Assembly: GCF_013401555.1 (NCBI RefSeq)
Contig: NZ_CP058552.1
Span: 1,364,001-1,428,000, forward strand
Source: Paenibacillus sp. E222
GTDB taxonomy: Bacteria; Bacillota; Bacilli; Paenibacillales; Paenibacillaceae
Length of the DNA stretch: 64,000 nucleotides
Direction: 5' to 3'
A model generated the notes under the pieces. The model was not told where the DNA came from and made no database searches. It was given only the letters and a program-made list of their open reading frames with translations. Both the position numbers and the translations under genes were made by a program. Within the stretch, counting starts at the first letter, position 1, and each line of letters begins with the position of its first letter. Below are positions 34,869 to 42,933 of this stretch, piece after piece.

Positions 34869-34894
34869 ATTCATTGTGCATATGCACAATGAAT
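34869..34894. promoter_or_regulatory. perfect 26-bp palindrome upstream of glycerate kinase
   Basis: Each 13-bp arm reads ATTCATTGTGCAT; the two halves are exact complements with no spacer. It lies between the Lrp-family regulator and glycerate kinase, 104 bp before the kinase start, and may be the operator of one of them. Confidence 0.5.
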
Positions 34895-34997
34895 TTCGTC
34901 AGTTCATCAATATTTATTTGGCTCACCAGCAACTATAATGAAAGCGTGTTCAACAAGTAGGGTCTATCCTTTAATAACACGGATGGGGTGGGAGAAG

Positions 34998-36146
34998 ATG
35001 AGAGAGACGACATTTGTACTGGCACCGGATTCATTTAAAGAGAGCATGACAGCGAAAGAAGTATGTGTGGCGATGGAAAAAGGATTGCGTAAAATCTACC
35101 CAGCCGCCAACTATGTTCATGTACCGATGGCTGACGGAGGCGAAGGGACCGTGCAGTCGCTGGTGGATGCTTCTGGCGGTGTAATTCACCAGAGAGAGGT
35201 AAGCGGGCCACTGGGACAGCCTGTACTAGCGCAATATGGCATTCTGGGCGATGGGTTAACCGCGGCGATTGAGATGGCATCAGCGAGCGGCATTCATCTG
35301 GTGACCAAGGAAACCCGGAACCCACTTCGCACGTCAACCTATGGCACGGGAGAGCTGATTCGGGTGTGTCTGGATCGGGGTATTCGCAAAATCATTATCG
35401 GAATCGGTGGCAGTGCGACCAACGATGGCGGTACAGGCATGGCCGAAGCGCTTGGCGCGACGTTTCTGGATGCGCACGGACAGCCACTTGCACGCGGAGG
35501 CGGCGCGCTTGACCAATTGGCGCATATCGATGTGTCCGGCTTGGATGAGCGATTGAGAGATGTGGAGCTCATTGTCGCCTGTGACGTAACTAATCCGTTA
35601 TGCGGAGATCATGGCGCTTCACGGGTGTTTGGGCCGCAGAAGGGGGCTACACTGGAGATGGTGCAGGTGCTGGATGCGAATCTTTCCCATTATGCGGATG
35701 TGGTGAAGCAGCAGCTGCACAAGGATATACGTGATGTGCCGGGTGCAGGTGCGGCAGGTGGTTTGGGCGCAGGGCTTTTGATTTTTACACAGGCTGTGTT
35801 GCGTAAAGGAATTGAAATTGTCATTGAATACACTGGATTGCGTGACAAGCTGGTACATGCGGATGTGGTGTTTACGGGCGAAGGCGGCATTGATTTTCAA
35901 ACGAAATTTGGCAAGACCCCTTACGGTGTAGCGCGGGCTGCCAAGGAAGCAGGCAAGCCGGTTATCGCCATTGCAGGTTACGTTGGTGAGGGGATAGATA
36001 CGTTGTACACTGAAGGCATTGACGCGGTGTTCGGTATTGTGCCGGGTGCGGCTGATCTGGAGCGACTTCTGCGTGAGGGCCCGGAGAATGTGGAGCGTAC
36101 AACCGAGAATATTGCGAGAGTGCTGAAATTGGGTCTGATTTCTTAA
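34998..36146 (+). CDS. glxK: glycerate kinase (GlxK/GarK family)
   Basis: 382 residues. Opens TTFVLAPDSFKESMTAKEVCVAM, with MADGGEGTVQSLVDASGG, AIEMASASGIHLV, IIIGIGGSATNDGGTGMAEALGA and FGPQKGA, all family hallmarks. It phosphorylates D-glycerate to 2- or 3-phosphoglycerate in glyoxylate, glycerate or sugar-acid use. ATG 34998 has GGGAG upstream; the frame is open to 34938 without support. A decayed second copy lies at 50705. Confidence 0.93.
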   Translation: MRETTFVLAPDSFKESMTAKEVCVAMEKGLRKIYPAANYVHVPMADGGEGTVQSLVDASGGVIHQREVSGPLGQPVLAQYGILGDGLTAAIEMASASGIHLVTKETRNPLRTSTYGTGELIRVCLDRGIRKIIIGIGGSATNDGGTGMAEALGATFLDAHGQPLARGGGALDQLAHIDVSGLDERLRDVELIVACDVTNPLCGDHGASRVFGPQKGATLEMVQVLDANLSHYADVVKQQLHKDIRDVPGAGAAGGLGAGLLIFTQAVLRKGIEIVIEYTGLRDKLVHADVVFTGEGGIDFQTKFGKTPYGVARAAKEAGKPVIAIAGYVGEGIDTLYTEGIDAVFGIVPGAADLERLLREGPENVERTTENIARVLKLGLIS

Positions 36147-36237
36147 CATTCTGTGGTTCGGTTATGCGGGGTAGCCTGTTCATAACAGATGGCAATACTG
36201 GCGTCCTGTCTGATAACAGAGAGGAAGGCATGAGTTT

Positions 36238-36630
36238 TTATTCAGTTTTCGCTTCGTTATGTGATTCCCCGACTAATTTCTCCGCAGTAAATATTTGCTT
36301 GGTTCCGTTCAAGTATTCCAGATGTGCCTTGCCCCAGCCGCACATGCCATCCAACAGTGTACCAATCGTCTGCCCGTGTTCGGACAGGCTGTACTCGACC
36401 TTCGGTGGAACATCGCCATAGAGAGTGCGCACAATAATCTGATCGTGTTCCAGCTCGCGAAGTTGTTTCGTTAACGTGCCCTGCGCTACATCGGGAATCA
36501 TGCGTCTTAGTTCACCAAATCGCTTCGTGCCTTCCTTCAATAAAATAAACAGAATAAGCGGTTTCCATTTTCCATTAATGGCTTCCAACGTAATGAGTAC
36601 ACCTTGTAACCGTGGTTCCTGTAAATCCAT
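36238..36630 (-). CDS. HxlR family transcriptional regulator
   Basis: 130 residues, single winged [72 protein letters not shown] is diagnostic for HxlR. Many members sense electrophiles or redox state through Cys; here the only Cys is in [12 protein letters not shown] 36630 follows GAGGTG by 6 nt. It is divergent from an SDR oxidoreductase, its likely target, with two GTAC-type inverted repeats in the gap. Confidence 0.9.
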   Translation of the reverse strand: MDLQEPRLQGVLITLEAINGKWKPLILFILLKEGTKRFGELRRMIPDVAQGTLTKQLRELEHDQIIVRTLYGDVPPKVEYSLSEHGQTIGTLLDGMCGWGKAHLEYLNGTKQIFTAEKLVGESHNEAKTE

Positions 36631-36746
36631 AGTATTCACCTCGATTTAAACAACGATATGTAACTCCATCATACCTGATTTTTTCGCGTTCCGCTTGTTT
36701 GTCTATGTGAATTGGGCAGGAATAACTGTGTCATCTGGTTCCCATA

Positions 36747-36784
36747 GTACGAATTTTCGTACCTGGTACGATCCAATTGCGTAC
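36747..36784. promoter_or_regulatory. paired inverted repeats in the HxlR/SDR divergent region
   Basis: GTACGAA-TT-TTCGTAC (36747-36762) and GTACG-N9-CGTAC (36766-36784) stand four bases apart, 82 bp before the SDR start. They are candidate HxlR-dimer operators. Confidence 0.5.
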
Positions 36785-36865
36785 TGTTCAGGGCTAATCT
36801 TTTCAATAATAATGAACAAATGCTAGAAAAACGAAAGATCCAGCTATACGAGGGGAAGATGCAGA

Positions 36866-37609
36866 ATGAGTCCATTTACATTGGAAAATAAACGTGTCGT
36901 GATTATAGGAGGAAGCTCTGGGATTGGGTTGGCAACGGCAATTCAGGCTGCTGAAGCTGGTGCACATGTAGTTATCGCAGGTCGATCGGAGATCAGGCTG
37001 GAAGAAGCGAGGGAACAGATTGCTCAGATCGCAGGCAAAGCCAAGACTGGTGCGGTGTCCATCGAAGTTTATATGTTGGACAATCAGGATGAACAGCAAA
37101 TCGAACAATTTTTCAATCAGGTTGGCGAGTTCGATCATTTGTTCACCCCTGGAGCTGCATACACCCGTGGCCCGTTAATTTCAGATCGGGAGACGGCCGA
37201 AAGCTGCTTCAAGGGCAAGTTCTGGCCTCAATATTTTGCTGCCAAATACGCAGCTCCATATCTATCAGCTTCGGGTTCGATCACATTAATGTCGGGCGGA
37301 TTTAGCCAACGCCCACTGGAGGGCGGTGCCTCTTACGCTGCGTGTAACGGAGCAATTGAAAGTCTGGGCAAAGCGCTTGCAGTGGAGCTTGCGCCTGTTC
37401 GCGTGAATGTCGTATCCCCCGGAACCATCTGGCGTGAGGGACAGGAGGGTACACCTCGCGGCGAACATTTCAAAGACTATGAGAAACTGTCTGTACTCAA
37501 GCGTGTGGGCTACAATGAGGAGATTGCACATACGGTTACGTACCTAATGACGAATACATTTACGACAGGAAGCACATTGTTTGTGGATGGAGGATATACG
37601 ATGATTTGA
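36866..37609 (+). CDS. SDR family oxidoreductase
   Basis: 247 residues. NAD(P)-binding GGSSGIGLATAIQAAEAGAHVVIAGRS near the N-terminus. The active site is unusual: the Tyr-x-x-x-Lys motif reads YAACNGAIES, with Asn in place of Lys, and the catalytic Ser region is ITLMSGG. The C-terminus reads TGSTLFVDGGYT. The missing Lys means activity may be altered. The gene is controlled, presumably, by the divergent HxlR regulator. Confidence 0.88.
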   Translation: MSPFTLENKRVVIIGGSSGIGLATAIQAAEAGAHVVIAGRSEIRLEEAREQIAQIAGKAKTGAVSIEVYMLDNQDEQQIEQFFNQVGEFDHLFTPGAAYTRGPLISDRETAESCFKGKFWPQYFAAKYAAPYLSASGSITLMSGGFSQRPLEGGASYAACNGAIESLGKALAVELAPVRVNVVSPGTIWREGQEGTPRGEHFKDYEKLSVLKRVGYNEEIAHTVTYLMTNTFTTGSTLFVDGGYTMI

Positions 37610-37746
37610 TGCGTCTACCTGTTTGTTGTGGCAAGGAGCGGTGAAGGGTTGCGGAGAACGTGAAACTTATCTTAAATTTTGTGCAATGTAGGTCTCTATA
37701 ATTACTTGCAGCAGTAAAAATGGTGAATAATGACGAAAAATATTTG

Positions 37747-37785
37747 AAATCCGGCCTGTTTTTCACCTACAGGCCGGATTTTTTT
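37747..37785 (+). terminator. Rho-independent terminator after the SDR gene
   Basis: AAATCCGGCCTG (37747-37758) / CAGGCCGGATTT (37770-37781) with a T-run. Confidence 0.88.
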
Positions 37786-37803
37786 CCGTTTATTGGAGCG
37801 GAT

Positions 37804-37836
37804 GTTCAGAATCCGTTCAGAACTGTGTACTACAAT
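37804..37836 (+). promoter_or_regulatory. 11-bp-period direct repeat and -10 box of the first SLH gene (site A)
   Basis: GTTCAG at 37804 and again at 37815 (period 11), then 10 nt to TACAAT (37831-37836). No -35 hexamer is evident, as expected for an activator-dependent promoter. The same repeat precedes the sensor kinase (46071-46087) and the second SLH gene (50675-50691). Confidence 0.55.
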
Positions 37837-37877
37837 AGGCCTATATTTAGATAAGCGAGATGAAGGAGGAAAGCTAT

Positions 37878-40800
37878 ATGCAGTACAGGAAAATAATTAG
37901 CATGTTGCTCATATTGGTGTTGGTAGCTCCATGGTTGGCAGCACCAGCTGGAAAGGTAAATGCAGGGGCATCGTATCCGGTACCAGGGAATAATGGTCTA
38001 TTAACGATAAAGTATGTGGACGAGAACTCAATAGAACTTCAGTGGGAGTATGCACGATCCGAATCTTCTACCCCACCTGATGTAAATTACCAGGTTTACA
38101 TATCTAATGCTCCTGATCTTACAGACATGCAACAAATTAGCGGAACATCAGGACATTCCTACGGTGATCCTATTAATGGTTCAGAATCTACAACTGGTAC
38201 ATATTCAAAAATAATTACAAATCTAATCGAAGGCGATACGTACTATTTCAATGTCGTTGTTAAAGATCGATATTTGGAAGCTGCATATCAAATGCAATCC
38301 ATTGAATTCACTGTGCAGTTGAGTGCACTGGATCAGTATAATGAGCTCAAAAAGAAAGCAGACCGGGGTAACAGCAATGATTTTATCCAAGAAGCTATCT
38401 TGCTGCTTAGTAACAAGCAATTCATTGAAACGCCTGATTTTGAATCTTTGCCTGCAGAAGATCAGGAGGCTATTGCAGAATACTTATTAGATATCGAGGC
38501 GCCAACAAGCAAAGGATATGAGAACAAGGAGCAAGTTGAGTTCTTTGTGCAATTAGCTCTGACAGCTCTTGAAGTGACTCGCCAAATCGATGGACCGAAT
38601 GCAGTAGTTGCACTTAATGACCTGTATAGTAAGCAAGCAGAAAGAATAAATCATTTTGATTTTCCGAGTGCTGAAGCTAATTTCTATCAACTTATTGCTG
38701 CATATCGCTCTGCTTCCGAGGTAGATAAACGCACAACGGCTTATCTATACGAACTTATACTCAAAACAACATCTTCCATTTCAAGTGTTTTGAGGTATAT
38801 AGACACAGTTGTGGAAGAAACACCTTTCATTAATCGTGCAAACACCACTGAGGAAATGGTAACGTCACTGGATAAATTGAATAAAATTCATGAGAATATT
38901 CTGACTTATAACGAAGCGAATCCAGGAAATTCGATAACGAGCTTCGCTTTGGATACAAGCAAAATGGATAACCTGACGCAAGAACAGAAGGAGCAGTTGG
39001 CTGATCAAATGCTTACTGAGAGACCGATTGGTGGATATACCAGCTTTGAAGCCATTCAGAACGCGTTTAATCAATTTTTCCCTGGAAATGAAGCTGATGC
39101 ATTGGCTGCTGTAAATACTGCAAGGGTCGACAAAAATATAGACGCTATGCGTCTGGCTATGGAGAACCAGGAATTAGGTATTGATTTCCCCAATGAATAT
39201 GGTTCTTTATCTAAGCAGGTCAAAGATTATGTGGCTGGGTTCCTGATTGATAATATCAAGAAGAACTATGAAAGTAAGGAACAGGTTCAATATATGATTG
39301 AGCTTGCTGTACAAGCTCAGTTGATCTGGGAGCAGAGAGGGTTGGGCGTACTTCAGGACAAGCTGGACCTATTTGCGCAGAAACTGTCTGAAGGACCCGA
39401 TCATTTTAAAGACCCCGAGACAGATATGCTTCGTCTTGTTGGAAATCATCATCTACAATTAAGCGAAGTAAACAAACCAATTTTCGCTTTTAAGTACCTG
39501 CATTTATTGGGATTGGAACGCATTGCAAAACAGGCTCAAGTAGAGATTGCAGATCCGCGCTTTCTGCTGGCACTGCTATCAATGCCTTTCGAACCTATCG
39601 AGAATGCCACGACTATAGATCAGATGAATCAATGGCTTGAGACAACCATGAATGAACAGTTTAATGGACACAATTTCTTTGACCAATACAAATTCAATCT
39701 TACAGGTGAACTTGATTTGTCCAAAAGAGCTGAACTCAGCACGGAAGGCAAGAAAGAACTGGCCGAATGGGTGCTTAATGAACAAGACCGCTACGAGGAT
39801 GTTGGGAATCTACAATATGTGATCAACCGATTCTTTACGGCCCCGAATGTAACGGGAAATGACATCAACAACACCATAATTGGCTTGGATGACACGATGG
39901 AGATTTCTCTTAACGGCAAACTGACCTGGATTGATGTTGCCTCTATGCAGAAATTTGATTTTAGCGGTGACAAAACGGTATGGGTTCGTCACAAAGCCAT
40001 CAGTGACTTATTGCCAGGACGCGCGGTGAAGATTGTCTTCACGGCAAATGGCGATAGCAATAACGGAAATGGTAGTGGTAGTGGTAATGGTAATGGTTCA
40101 ACACCTAACTCGGGTGGAAGCACAGGTGGTGGAACGTCCACAACTGCACCGGTAACCTCCATACCTACGCCAACAACCAAGCAGGAACAGATCGTCGTTG
40201 ATGTGAACGGGGTTAATGGAACAAACCTGACCAAAACGCCAATTACACGTACAACCGAGGCCGACGGCACGATCAAGGACCTCGTGAAAATGTCTGAGGC
40301 GATTGCCAAGGAATCGGTGGAAAAAGCGAAGCAATTAAACATGAACACGGCACGCATTGTCATCCCTGACGCCAAAGATGCTGTGTCCGAGACACGCATT
40401 GAACTGCCAAAAGCAGCGGTGAAACAGCTGAATGATGGTGGGCTTAACCTTGAGATTTCCACAGAGAACGCTATTATCTCGGTTCCAACGAAGTCAATTG
40501 CCGGATTCGACCAGGATCTGTACTTCCGCGTTGTTCCGTTGAAGAAGGAATCCGAGCGCAAAGAAGTGGAAGAACGTGCGAAGAAAGAGCAGTTGATTCA
40601 ACAGATTACTCCAAATTCAAACGTGAAAGTACTGGCTCGTCCCGTTGAAATCGAAACAAATATGCAAAGCCATGAAGTAACACTGACATTGCCGCTGCGC
40701 GACAGTCTGCCAACTGACCCTGCTGCCCGCCAGCAAGCTTTGGACAACCTGGCTGTGTACATTGAACACAGTGACGGTACGAAAGAGTTGATTCAAGGCA

Positions 40801-41495
40801 AACGGGTGAATCTCAGCGATTCCAGTGAAGGCATCAAGTTTACAGTTAACAAATTCAGCACGTTCACGCTCGTTGTGGTGGATGGACTGAAAGCTTCTCA
40901 AGGCTCGCACAGCCCGTATATCAACGGATTTGGTGCGGATTTCCGTCCGGATGCATTCGTAACCCGTGCGCAAATGGCAGCAATGCTGGCTCGTAATCTG
41001 TCTGATGAAGTGGGAACCGCATCTGCGAACGTTGTAAACTATGACGATGTATCTGCAACTCATTGGGCAGCAAGCGATATTGAAAAAGCGCAATCCGCAG
41101 GCATTATGAACGGTATGAAGGCCACTCAATTTGCGCCAGAGGGTTCAATTACCCGTGCACAAATGGCGACCATTGCATACCGCTGGATACAGAAACAAAG
41201 CGCAGACGCAACAAGCAGCACAACACAAGCAACAGGTGGTGCTGGATTTACAGATGTGTCCGCTGACCTTTGGGCTTCTGATGCAATTGCCTACGTACAA
41301 TCGGCTGGCCTGATGACCGGATATAACGATGGTACATTTAAACCGGACAGCCAACTGACTCGTGCTGAAGCCGTGAAAGTGCTAAATGTACTGTTCAAAC
41401 GGACGCCGGCAGCAGGCGTAACTACGCCAACTTTTACAGACGTACCTGCAACACACTGGGCTTATGCAGACATTGAGGCTGCGGCACAGAAATAA
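37878..41495 (+). CDS. secreted SLH-domain surface protein with N-terminal fibronectin-III-like domain
   Basis: 1205 residues. The signal peptide is about 1-30 (ends VNAG). An Fn3-like domain (about 33-140) is followed by a long helical region (about 145-690) in which a unit recurs (YENKEQVEFFVQLALTALEV and YESKEQVQYMIELAVQAQLI; FEAIQNAFNQFFPG and LQYVINRFFTAPN). Then come a Gly/Asn/Ser/Thr linker (about 720-765), a beta-rich domain, and C-terminal SLH repeats (TRAQMAAMLARNL, TRAQMATIAYRWI, TRAEAVKVLNVLF) ending in a half repeat. SLH domains bind pyruvylated wall polymer. ATG 37878 follows AAGGAGG by 8 nt. An 11-bp-period repeat upstream links it to the two-component system at 41.8-46 kb. Confidence 0.88.
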   Translation: MQYRKIISMLLILVLVAPWLAAPAGKVNAGASYPVPGNNGLLTIKYVDENSIELQWEYARSESSTPPDVNYQVYISNAPDLTDMQQISGTSGHSYGDPINGSESTTGTYSKIITNLIEGDTYYFNVVVKDRYLEAAYQMQSIEFTVQLSALDQYNELKKKADRGNSNDFIQEAILLLSNKQFIETPDFESLPAEDQEAIAEYLLDIEAPTSKGYENKEQVEFFVQLALTALEVTRQIDGPNAVVALNDLYSKQAERINHFDFPSAEANFYQLIAAYRSASEVDKRTTAYLYELILKTTSSISSVLRYIDTVVEETPFINRANTTEEMVTSLDKLNKIHENILTYNEANPGNSITSFALDTSKMDNLTQEQKEQLADQMLTERPIGGYTSFEAIQNAFNQFFPGNEADALAAVNTARVDKNIDAMRLAMENQELGIDFPNEYGSLSKQVKDYVAGFLIDNIKKNYESKEQVQYMIELAVQAQLIWEQRGLGVLQDKLDLFAQKLSEGPDHFKDPETDMLRLVGNHHLQLSEVNKPIFAFKYLHLLGLERIAKQAQVEIADPRFLLALLSMPFEPIENATTIDQMNQWLETTMNEQFNGHNFFDQYKFNLTGELDLSKRAELSTEGKKELAEWVLNEQDRYEDVGNLQYVINRFFTAPNVTGNDINNTIIGLDDTMEISLNGKLTWIDVASMQKFDFSGDKTVWVRHKAISDLLPGRAVKIVFTANGDSNNGNGSGSGNGNGSTPNSGGSTGGGTSTTAPVTSIPTPTTKQEQIVVDVNGVNGTNLTKTPITRTTEADGTIKDLVKMSEAIAKESVEKAKQLNMNTARIVIPDAKDAVSETRIELPKAAVKQLNDGGLNLEISTENAIISVPTKSIAGFDQDLYFRVVPLKKESERKEVEERAKKEQLIQQITPNSNVKVLARPVEIETNMQSHEVTLTLPLRDSLPTDPAARQQALDNLAVYIEHSDGTKELIQGKRVNLSDSSEGIKFTVNKFSTFTLVVVDGLKASQGSHSPYINGFGADFRPDAFVTRAQMAAMLARNLSDEVGTASANVVNYDDVSATHWAASDIEKAQSAGIMNGMKATQFAPEGSITRAQMATIAYRWIQKQSADATSSTTQATGGAGFTDVSADLWASDAIAYVQSAGLMTGYNDGTFKPDSQLTRAEAVKVLNVLFKRTPAAGVTTPTFTDVPATHWAYADIEAAAQK

Positions 41496-41515
41496 GATAA
41501 CCATATCTATAACAA

Positions 41516-41558
41516 AAGGGGAGCCCCAACCATGAAGACATAGCGGGGCTCCCCTTTT
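41516..41558 (+). terminator. Rho-independent terminator after the first SLH gene
   Basis: AAGGGGAGCCCC (41517-41528 region) pairs with GGGGCTCCCCTT (41544-41555), followed by TTAC. Confidence 0.85.
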
Positions 41559-41656
41559 ACTCGTCTATAGCCAGAACAAGTTTTGTGGATGCAGCATTGC
41601 TCACTGAGCTGCTTTTTTTAGTTTAACGAACTTTCGAGTGGAGAAGATGTGAATCT

Positions 41657-41794
41657 GGACTCACTCATCATTTGGATCGTGGAGCTCAGTATGCTTCCAA
41701 AGAGTGCCGTAGCAAACTCAGAGTGTATGGTATGAAAGCGGGTATGAGCAGGCTGGGAATCTGTTATGACAATGCCTGTATTGAAGCTTTTCAC
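41657..41794 (+). pseudogene. IS3-family transposase (OrfB) fragment
   Basis: One frame reads GLTHHLDRGAQYASKECRSK then LRVYGMKAG..CYDNACIEAFH, the rve integrase core around the second Asp and Glu of IS3/IS150 transposases. Homology stops sharply after EAFH, where unrelated AT-rich sequence begins, and nothing of the 5' part remains. It marks the left border of the AT-rich block. Confidence 0.8.
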
Positions 41795-41823
41795 ATCATC
41801 GTTATCTTGGTCTTTACTTTAAT

Positions 41824-42933
41824 TTATACATTGACCAAATATTCATTATATCTTCTATGAATCCTTTCGGGAACAGAGAGACCAATTTCAGCTAGTTTTG
41901 CTTGTATAGTTTCAAAGAATTTTAAACAATCTTGTTTTTTGTTTTGTTCAATTAAGAATTCCAACAATAAAAACATATATTGCTCATTGAATTCATCCAA
42001 TTGTAGCATCATTTGTAAAGAATTGAATTTTAATAAGGAATTAACTGAGTTTGTGCTAGTGACATATTGTTCAAGTGCATGCAGTACACCTTGCTTTAAC
42101 CGGAGTCTTATTTGAACAGCCCATAAATAATCTTCCTCCACTAAATAATCTCCCTCATAGCAATTCATTAACTGTTGAATAGATTTTTCATCATGTTTTT
42201 CCCGTTCGAGCAATTGAATGAGCTCCTCATAATCACTTTCAATTTCAGCATTTAGTTGGTAGTGATTATTCACTAATTGAATCGGGTCTTGTATTCCCTT
42301 TTCTTTTAAAAGCTTTCTCAATTGATAAATGGAGGTATGTAAATTACTTGAGGCCTTTTCAAAGTCCAAATTTATCCATAGCTCTTCTGAGATGATGGCA
42401 TTTGACATTGGTCTTTTTTGATTAAATAATAAGAATAAAAAAAGTTCGCGTACTTTCCTTGTACGCCATTTTACTACCTCTTGCTGAGGATCAAGCAGAT
42501 AAAAACTGCCTAAAGTATGAGCGTAGAACAGGCTTTTTTTATTCATAGGGGGCACCTTAACTTGTAATTGCGATTTTTTCTGTGCTTTTGTTAGCGCTTT
42601 AATCAAGCGCTTTTCATGTACGGGCTTTAATAAATAATCGGTAGCCTCTACTTCAAAAGCATCCACTGCAAATTGCGAATGTGCTGTCACAAAAATGATT
42701 TGTAAGGAGGGGTGTTTTTGTAACATTTGTCTAGCTATTTGCATACCGTGCACATCGATCATTTCGATATCCAGGAATACAAGTTCAATGGCCTCTTTCT
42801 CCAGAAAACCAAGGGCATCTACTGCATTTGTAAATGTCCCTTGGATTGAAACCTGGAATTGCGTTAGCCGTTTAATCATAATACTTAATACATCGATTGC
42901 CATTTTTTCATCATCAACAATAATTATGTTCAT
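41824..42933 (-). CDS. response regulator with SARP-like DNA-binding and BTAD domains
   Basis: 369 residues. The receiver domain (1-120) has phospho-acceptor Asp55 in LVFLDIEMIDVHG, acidic pocket DDE at 7-9 and Lys in TDYLLKPV. An OmpR-like winged helix (about 140-230) has WRTRKVRELFLFLLFNQKRPMSNAIISEELW and SSNLHTSIYQLRKLLKEKG, and a bacterial transcriptional activation (BTAD) helical domain follows (about 235-369). This SARP-type output is common in antibiotic-pathway activators. It overlaps the upstream kinase gene by 4 nt, so they are co-translated. SARP/OmpR proteins bind direct repeats at about 11-bp period, and such repeats precede this operon and both SLH genes. Confidence 0.9.
   Translation of the reverse strand: MNIIIVDDEKMAIDVLSIMIKRLTQFQVSIQGTFTNAVDALGFLEKEAIELVFLDIEMIDVHGMQIARQMLQKHPSLQIIFVTAHSQFAVDAFEVEATDYLLKPVHEKRLIKALTKAQKKSQLQVKVPPMNKKSLFYAHTLGSFYLLDPQQEVVKWRTRKVRELFLFLLFNQKRPMSNAIISEELWINLDFEKASSNLHTSIYQLRKLLKEKGIQDPIQLVNNHYQLNAEIESDYEELIQLLEREKHDEKSIQQLMNCYEGDYLVEEDYLWAVQIRLRLKQGVLHALEQYVTSTNSVNSLLKFNSLQMMLQLDEFNEQYMFLLLEFLIEQNKKQDCLKFFETIQAKLAEIGLSVPERIHRRYNEYLVNV

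Noticed and set aside
37724..37858. Small open frame running through the terminator before the first SLH gene
   Set aside because: It crosses the SDR terminator hairpin and the promoter repeats and lacks a ribosome site.
40060..40135. Tandem GGTAAT-like repeats, considered as a DNA repeat or array
   Set aside because: They encode the Gly/Asn/Ser linker of the SLH protein and are not intergenic repeats or CRISPR.
41418..41495. Apparent truncation of the third SLH repeat of the first SLH protein
   Set aside because: Many Paenibacillus surface proteins end in a half SLH repeat (FTDV..HWAY..I), and a normal terminator follows, so this is probably the natural end.
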